A stretch of DNA of 26,286 nucleotides from JAUZQZ01 sp036985955 (GTDB lineage: Bacteria; Pseudomonadota; Zetaproteobacteria; Mariprofundales; Mariprofundaceae). The notes below the pieces were generated by a model. That model worked only from the letters and a program-made list of their open reading frames with translations, ran no database searches and was not told the origin of the DNA. The stretch is taken from positions 1-26,286 of the forward strand of contig BTQQ01000005.1 in assembly GCA_036985955.1 (NCBI GenBank), in the 5' to 3' direction. Each line of letters begins with the position of its first letter. The first letter of the stretch is position 1. Shown in pieces: positions 22,243 to 26,286 of the stretch. A program made the translations under genes and the position numbers.

Positions 22243-25200
22243 ATGTCTCCAGACACATCTGAATCACACTTAATCATATTGCGGGGCGGCCCGGCACTCT
22301 CTGTTTTCCGCAAGCAAAAACTGGTGGACATGTTGCCGGGGCAAGGAATACCGGTGTCCGGCATGGAGGCAGCGTTTGTTCATGTGGCAGAGGTGAATGC
22401 CGCATGGTCTGAGAACGACACGAATCGGCTGGCGGAAATTCTCGGAACCCCGCCTCAAACCTTTGAAGCGAAAGCCTCGGATGGTCTGTTTCTGGTGACG
22501 CCGCGTATTGGCACCATCAGTCCATGGTCCTCCAAGGCGACGGACATTGCCCGGCTGTGCGGGCTGAATGCACTGCTCCGGCTGGAGAGGATTGTGGCTT
22601 ATTCGTTCTCCGGCATGAATCCGGATACAAGTGAAACTGTTGCAAAATTCATTCATGATCGTATGACGGAATCGATTTTACGTGATCCTGATGACCTGAC
22701 ACAACTGTTCTCCCATCAACAGCCTGCACCACTGGTGAGCGTGGATATTGTTTCGGGTGGCCGGGAGGCGCTGGAAACGGCCAATCAGAACATGGGCCTG
22801 GCGCTGGCCGAAGACGAAATTGAATATCTGCTGAAGTATTTTATGTCTGCTGGACGCAATCCGACGGATGCTGAATTGATGATGTTTGCGCAGGCCAATT
22901 CCGAGCATTGCCGACACAAAATTTTCAATGCTGACTGGGCCATCAATGGCAGGCCGCAGGAGCAATCGCTGTTTTCGATGATTCGCCACACCCATGAAAT
23001 GCATCCGGAAGGTACGCTGGTGGCTTACAGCGATAATTCCTCGGTGATCGAGGGAGTGAAAGCGCAACGATTTTATCCCGATACCAATGGCGCGTATGTC
23101 CGGCATGAAGTTGCTACCCACATCCTGATGAAGGTGGAGACGCATAATCATCCCACCGCGATTTCGCCATTTTCAGGAGCGGCTACCGGTTCCGGTGGCG
23201 AAATTCGCGATGAGGGGGCAACCGGTATTGGTGGTAAACCCAAGGCAGGATTGTGCGGGTTTGCGGTTTCCAATCTACGTATCCCGGATTTTGAACAGCC
23301 GTGGGAGCAGGATTTCGGCAGGCCGGGGCGTATTGCTTCGGCGCTGGAGATCATGATCGAGGGGCCGATCGGCGCGGCCGCTTTCAATAACGAGTTTGGC
23401 CGGCCCAACATCTGTGGCTACTTTCGTACATTTGAGCAAGAGGTGGGTGATACTCTGTACGGCTACCACAAACCCGTCATGATTGCAGGCGGGGTGGGCA
23501 ATATTGATGCTCGCCACATCCATAAGCGCGAGGTGCCCGAGGGCTCCCTGATTATTCAGTTGGGCGGGCCCGCCATGCTGATTGGTCTGGGTGGCGGTGC
23601 GGCATCCAGCATGGATGCAGGCAGCAATGTGGAAGCGCTCGATTTCAATTCGGTTCAGCGCGGTAATCCCGAGATGGAACGCCGTTGCCAGGAGGTGCTG
23701 GATCGCTGCTGGCAGATGGGCTCAGAGAATCCGGTTCTGTTTATTCACGATATTGGTGCGGGTGGATTGTCCAATGCCGTGCCGGAACTGATTAATGATG
23801 CCGGACGCGGCGGCTGGATTGATCTGCGGGCCGTGCACAATATGGAGCCGGGCATGAGTCCGATGCAAATCTGGTGCAATGAGGCGCAGGAGCGCTATGT
23901 GCTGGCGATTGACAAGGTATCGCTGGCCTTATTCAGAGAAATGGCCGAACGTGAGCGCTGCCCGTTTGCCGTCCTTGGCGAAGTTACGGAAGCACGGAAC
24001 CTTGCCGTGAATGATCCGGTTTTCAGCAATCAGCCCGTGAATCTTCCGCTTGATGTGCTGCTTGGCAAACCACCGAAAATGACGCGCGTGGCCGGGCATG
24101 TTCCTGCACGCACCGTTCCGCTTGAACGGGATGCCATCAATGTACGCGAGGCAGCCATGCGTGTGTTGTCTCTCCCCGCGGTGGCCGGTAAGGAATTTCT
24201 CATCACCATAGGCGATCGTTCGGTCACGGGACTCGTTGCCCGCGACCAGATGGTGGGACCATGGCAGGTGCCGGTGGCCGATTGCGCCGTCACCCTGACG
24301 GATTATGAAGGTCATTCAGGTGAGGCCATGGCCATGGGTGAACACACGCCGGTGGCGGTGCTCAATGGGCCGGCCTCCGGACGCATGGCGGTGGGTGAAG
24401 CCATCACCAATATCGCTGCGGCATGCATCGATAAACTTTCCGATGTGAAGTTATCGGCCAACTGGATGGCGGCCTGCGGGCATGCGGGTGAAGATGCCAA
24501 GCTGTACGAAACGGTGAAGGCCGTAGGTATGGAACTGTGTCCGGCGCTGGGGATATCCATTCCGGTGGGCAAGGATTCCCTGTCCATGAAGACGGTGTGG
24601 GATGTGGTTGGCGATCGAAGTGAAATGATCAGGCGTGAAATGATTGCGCCGTTATCGCTTAATGTATCGGCCTTTGCGCCGGTTCGTGACGCGCGCAAAA
24701 CGTGTACGCCGGAGTTGCGGATGGATCAGGGCGATACCGACCTGATTCTGATTGATCTGGGGGATGGAAAACACCGGCTCGGCGGTTCGGCGCTGGCGCA
24801 GGTGTACGGGGCAAGCGGCGAGGAGACGCCCGATGTGGATGATCCGGCATTATTGAAGGTGTTTTTCAATGCCATTCAGCAATTGAACCGCCGGAATCTG
24901 TTGCTTGCCTATCATGACCGATCCGATGGCGGTTTGTTCGCCACCCTGTGTGAAATGGCCTTTGCCGGGCACGCGGGTATGACGGTGCATTTGAATACAT
25001 TGGGGGATGATGAACTGGCCGTACTCTTTGCCGAGGAGTTGGGTGCGGTGATTCAGATACGCAGGGCAGAGCGTGAGACCGTGCTGTCTTATCTGGCCGA
25101 TTGTGGATTGGCGCATGTCTCACATATTATTGGCCATCCGCGTAAGGATCGGATTGTTTTTATAGAGGGCCGGAAAGGCCCCCTGATTGATGAACCGGTC

Positions 25201-26139
25201 ACGAATTTACAGCAGGTATGGAGCGAAACCGGTTACCGGATCGCCAGCCTGCGTGACAACCCGGAGTGCGCCGGGGAGGCATTCGAGGCTATTCATCATG
25301 ACAAGGATGGCGGGCTGTTCGCCGAGCTTACGTTTGATCCGTGTGAGGATATTGCCGCACCGTTTGTGAACCTGACCAGACCGAAAATGGCTGTGCTGCG
25401 TGAGCAAGGCGTGAACGGTCAGGTGGAAATGGCGGCGGCCTTTGACCGGGCGGGTTTTGCGTGCGTGGATGTACATATGTCCGATATCATTGAGGGGCGC
25501 ATTTCTCTGGCAGATATTCAGGGACTTGCGGTCTGTGGCGGGTTTTCATTTGGCGATGTGATGGGAGCCGGGCGCGGCTGGGCCAATTCGATTCTGTTCA
25601 ATCATCGGGCCAGGGATGAATTCGCAGCCTTTTTCCATCGTTCCGACACCTTTGCGCTGGGCGTATGCAATGGTTGCCAGATGATGGCAAACCTGAAATC
25701 CCTGATTCCGGGAGCGCAGCGCTGGCCACGCTTCGTACGCAATCGTTCCGAGCAGTTTGAGGCAAGGCTGCTGATGGTGGAGGTGCTGGATTCGCCATCG
25801 ATCTTTCTGTCCGATATGGCCGGTTCCAAACTCCCGCTAGTGGTAGCGCATGGTGAAGGTAGAGCCGAATTCGACTCAAATGAGCAGCAGGCTTTTGCCA
25901 TGGCATCTCTCCGTTATCTGGACCCGGACGGGAGGCCTGCAAGCACCTATCCGTATAATCCAAACGGTTCACCGGATGGTTTAACCGGATTCACCACACC
26001 CGATGGGCGTTTCACTATTATGATGCCGCATCCGGAGCGGCTATTTCGAACGGTGCAACACTCGTGGCACCCGGCGGAATGGGGTGAGGACGGGCCGTGG
26101 CTTCGCATGTTCCGTAATGCCCGCAAGTGGGTGGGGTAG
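22243..26139 (+). CDS. purL: Phosphoribosylformylglycinamidine synthase (single-chain PurL)
   Basis: The 1298-aa protein is the large one-chain FGAM synthase of purine biosynthesis, which converts FGAR and glutamine to FGAM with ATP. After the N-terminal domain come the linker and AIRS-like ATP-binding domains (QANSEHCRHKIFNADW near 222-237, KVETHNHPTAISPFSGAATG near 300, GGVGNIDARH). The C-terminal class I glutamine amidotransferase has Cys1142 in GVCNGCQM and His1263 and Glu1265 in MPHPERLFR. Size and order match the E. coli protein (about 1295 aa). The ATG is preceded by AGGA. No PurS or PurQ is needed. pyrG starts 55 bases downstream. Confidence 0.98.
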   Translation: MSPDTSESHLIILRGGPALSVFRKQKLVDMLPGQGIPVSGMEAAFVHVAEVNAAWSENDTNRLAEILGTPPQTFEAKASDGLFLVTPRIGTISPWSSKATDIARLCGLNALLRLERIVAYSFSGMNPDTSETVAKFIHDRMTESILRDPDDLTQLFSHQQPAPLVSVDIVSGGREALETANQNMGLALAEDEIEYLLKYFMSAGRNPTDAELMMFAQANSEHCRHKIFNADWAINGRPQEQSLFSMIRHTHEMHPEGTLVAYSDNSSVIEGVKAQRFYPDTNGAYVRHEVATHILMKVETHNHPTAISPFSGAATGSGGEIRDEGATGIGGKPKAGLCGFAVSNLRIPDFEQPWEQDFGRPGRIASALEIMIEGPIGAAAFNNEFGRPNICGYFRTFEQEVGDTLYGYHKPVMIAGGVGNIDARHIHKREVPEGSLIIQLGGPAMLIGLGGGAASSMDAGSNVEALDFNSVQRGNPEMERRCQEVLDRCWQMGSENPVLFIHDIGAGGLSNAVPELINDAGRGGWIDLRAVHNMEPGMSPMQIWCNEAQERYVLAIDKVSLALFREMAERERCPFAVLGEVTEARNLAVNDPVFSNQPVNLPLDVLLGKPPKMTRVAGHVPARTVPLERDAINVREAAMRVLSLPAVAGKEFLITIGDRSVTGLVARDQMVGPWQVPVADCAVTLTDYEGHSGEAMAMGEHTPVAVLNGPASGRMAVGEAITNIAAACIDKLSDVKLSANWMAACGHAGEDAKLYETVKAVGMELCPALGISIPVGKDSLSMKTVWDVVGDRSEMIRREMIAPLSLNVSAFAPVRDARKTCTPELRMDQGDTDLILIDLGDGKHRLGGSALAQVYGASGEETPDVDDPALLKVFFNAIQQLNRRNLLLAYHDRSDGGLFATLCEMAFAGHAGMTVHLNTLGDDELAVLFAEELGAVIQIRRAERETVLSYLADCGLAHVSHIIGHPRKDRIVFIEGRKGPLIDEPVTNLQQVWSETGYRIASLRDNPECAGEAFEAIHHDKDGGLFAELTFDPCEDIAAPFVNLTRPKMAVLREQGVNGQVEMAAAFDRAGFACVDVHMSDIIEGRISLADIQGLAVCGGFSFGDVMGAGRGWANSILFNHRARDEFAAFFHRSDTFALGVCNGCQMMANLKSLIPGAQRWPRFVRNRSEQFEARLLMVEVLDSPSIFLSDMAGSKLPLVVAHGEGRAEFDSNEQQAFAMASLRYLDPDGRPASTYPYNPNGSPDGLTGFTTPDGRFTIMMPHPERLFRTVQHSWHPAEWGEDGPWLRMFRNARKWVG

Positions 26140-26194
26140 CTTGTCTTTTTAGGTGGCGTGAATAACAGCCATCTGATAACTTCCCGGCCCGTCT

Positions 26195-26286
26195 ATGAGT
26201 AAGCAAACACGTTTCGTTTTTGTCACCGGCGGGGTCGTATCTTCGCTCGGTAAGGGTATTGCCGCCGCCAGTCTGGCCGCACTGTT
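26195..26286 (+). CDS. pyrG: CTP synthase, N-terminal fragment
   Basis: The window ends 30 codons into this gene. The visible residues MSKQTRFVFVTGGVVSSLGK and the following GIAAASLAAL are the highly conserved start of CTP synthase, which makes CTP from UTP with glutamine and ATP. The P-loop is SSLGKG. It follows purL closely on the same strand, so both nucleotide-synthesis genes may be transcribed together. Confidence 0.96.
   Translation, partial: MSKQTRFVFVTGGVVSSLGKGIAAASLAAL

Overview
The window looks like the chromosome of a chemolithoautotrophic proteobacterium. It carries a form II RuBisCO with its LysR-type regulator and its CbbQ/CbbO activase, next to housekeeping genes in proteobacterial arrangement (rpsO-pnp, single-chain PurL followed by pyrG, cysE-iscR-cysteine desulfurase). 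A CO2-fixing iron or sulfur oxidiser, for example a zetaproteobacterium or a relative, is the best guess. That is an inference from gene content, not a database match.

Left part (1-8.5 kb): the C-terminal end of a CysZ/EI24-like membrane protein enters from the left. cbbR (minus) and cbbM (plus) are divergent around a LysR-type dyad, and cbbM ends in a strong terminator. A small CopD-like membrane protein follows. The RuBisCO locus is then interrupted by about 2 kb of AT-richer DNA with three minus-strand genes: a ThsB/DUF1863-like TIR protein, a translationally coupled 156-aa protein of unknown function, and a bacterial PH-domain membrane protein. Plus-strand cbbQ and cbbO resume afterwards. 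They are separated by a 97-bp element with nearly perfect 25-nt inverted repeats that looks like a small dispersed repeat.

Middle (8.6-15.1 kb): three minus-strand genes encode a CysM-like cysteine synthase, glutamyl-Q tRNA(Asp) synthetase and an RCK-regulated cation/proton antiporter. Divergent to them are rpsO and pnp, each with an intrinsic terminator.

Right part (15.1-26.3 kb): every gene is on the plus strand. The order is M16 zinc protease, cysE, iscR, cysteine desulfurase, an IscA-type Fe-S carrier, a two-ACT-domain GcvR-like protein, peptide deformylase, two tandem DUF1538 membrane proteins, a divergent P-II protein, purL and the start of pyrG. The iscR promoter contains a near-ideal type 1 IscR site, so the Fe-S genes are probably autorepressed by holo-IscR. 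cysE, the CysM-like synthase and the desulfurase together cover serine to cysteine to sulfur transfer.

The two most interesting parts are the TIR plus 156-aa pair lodged in the RuBisCO locus (a candidate defence module) and the DUF1538-DUF1538-P-II cassette (a candidate P-II-gated membrane system of unknown substrate). No tRNA, rRNA, CRISPR array, transposase or integrase was seen.
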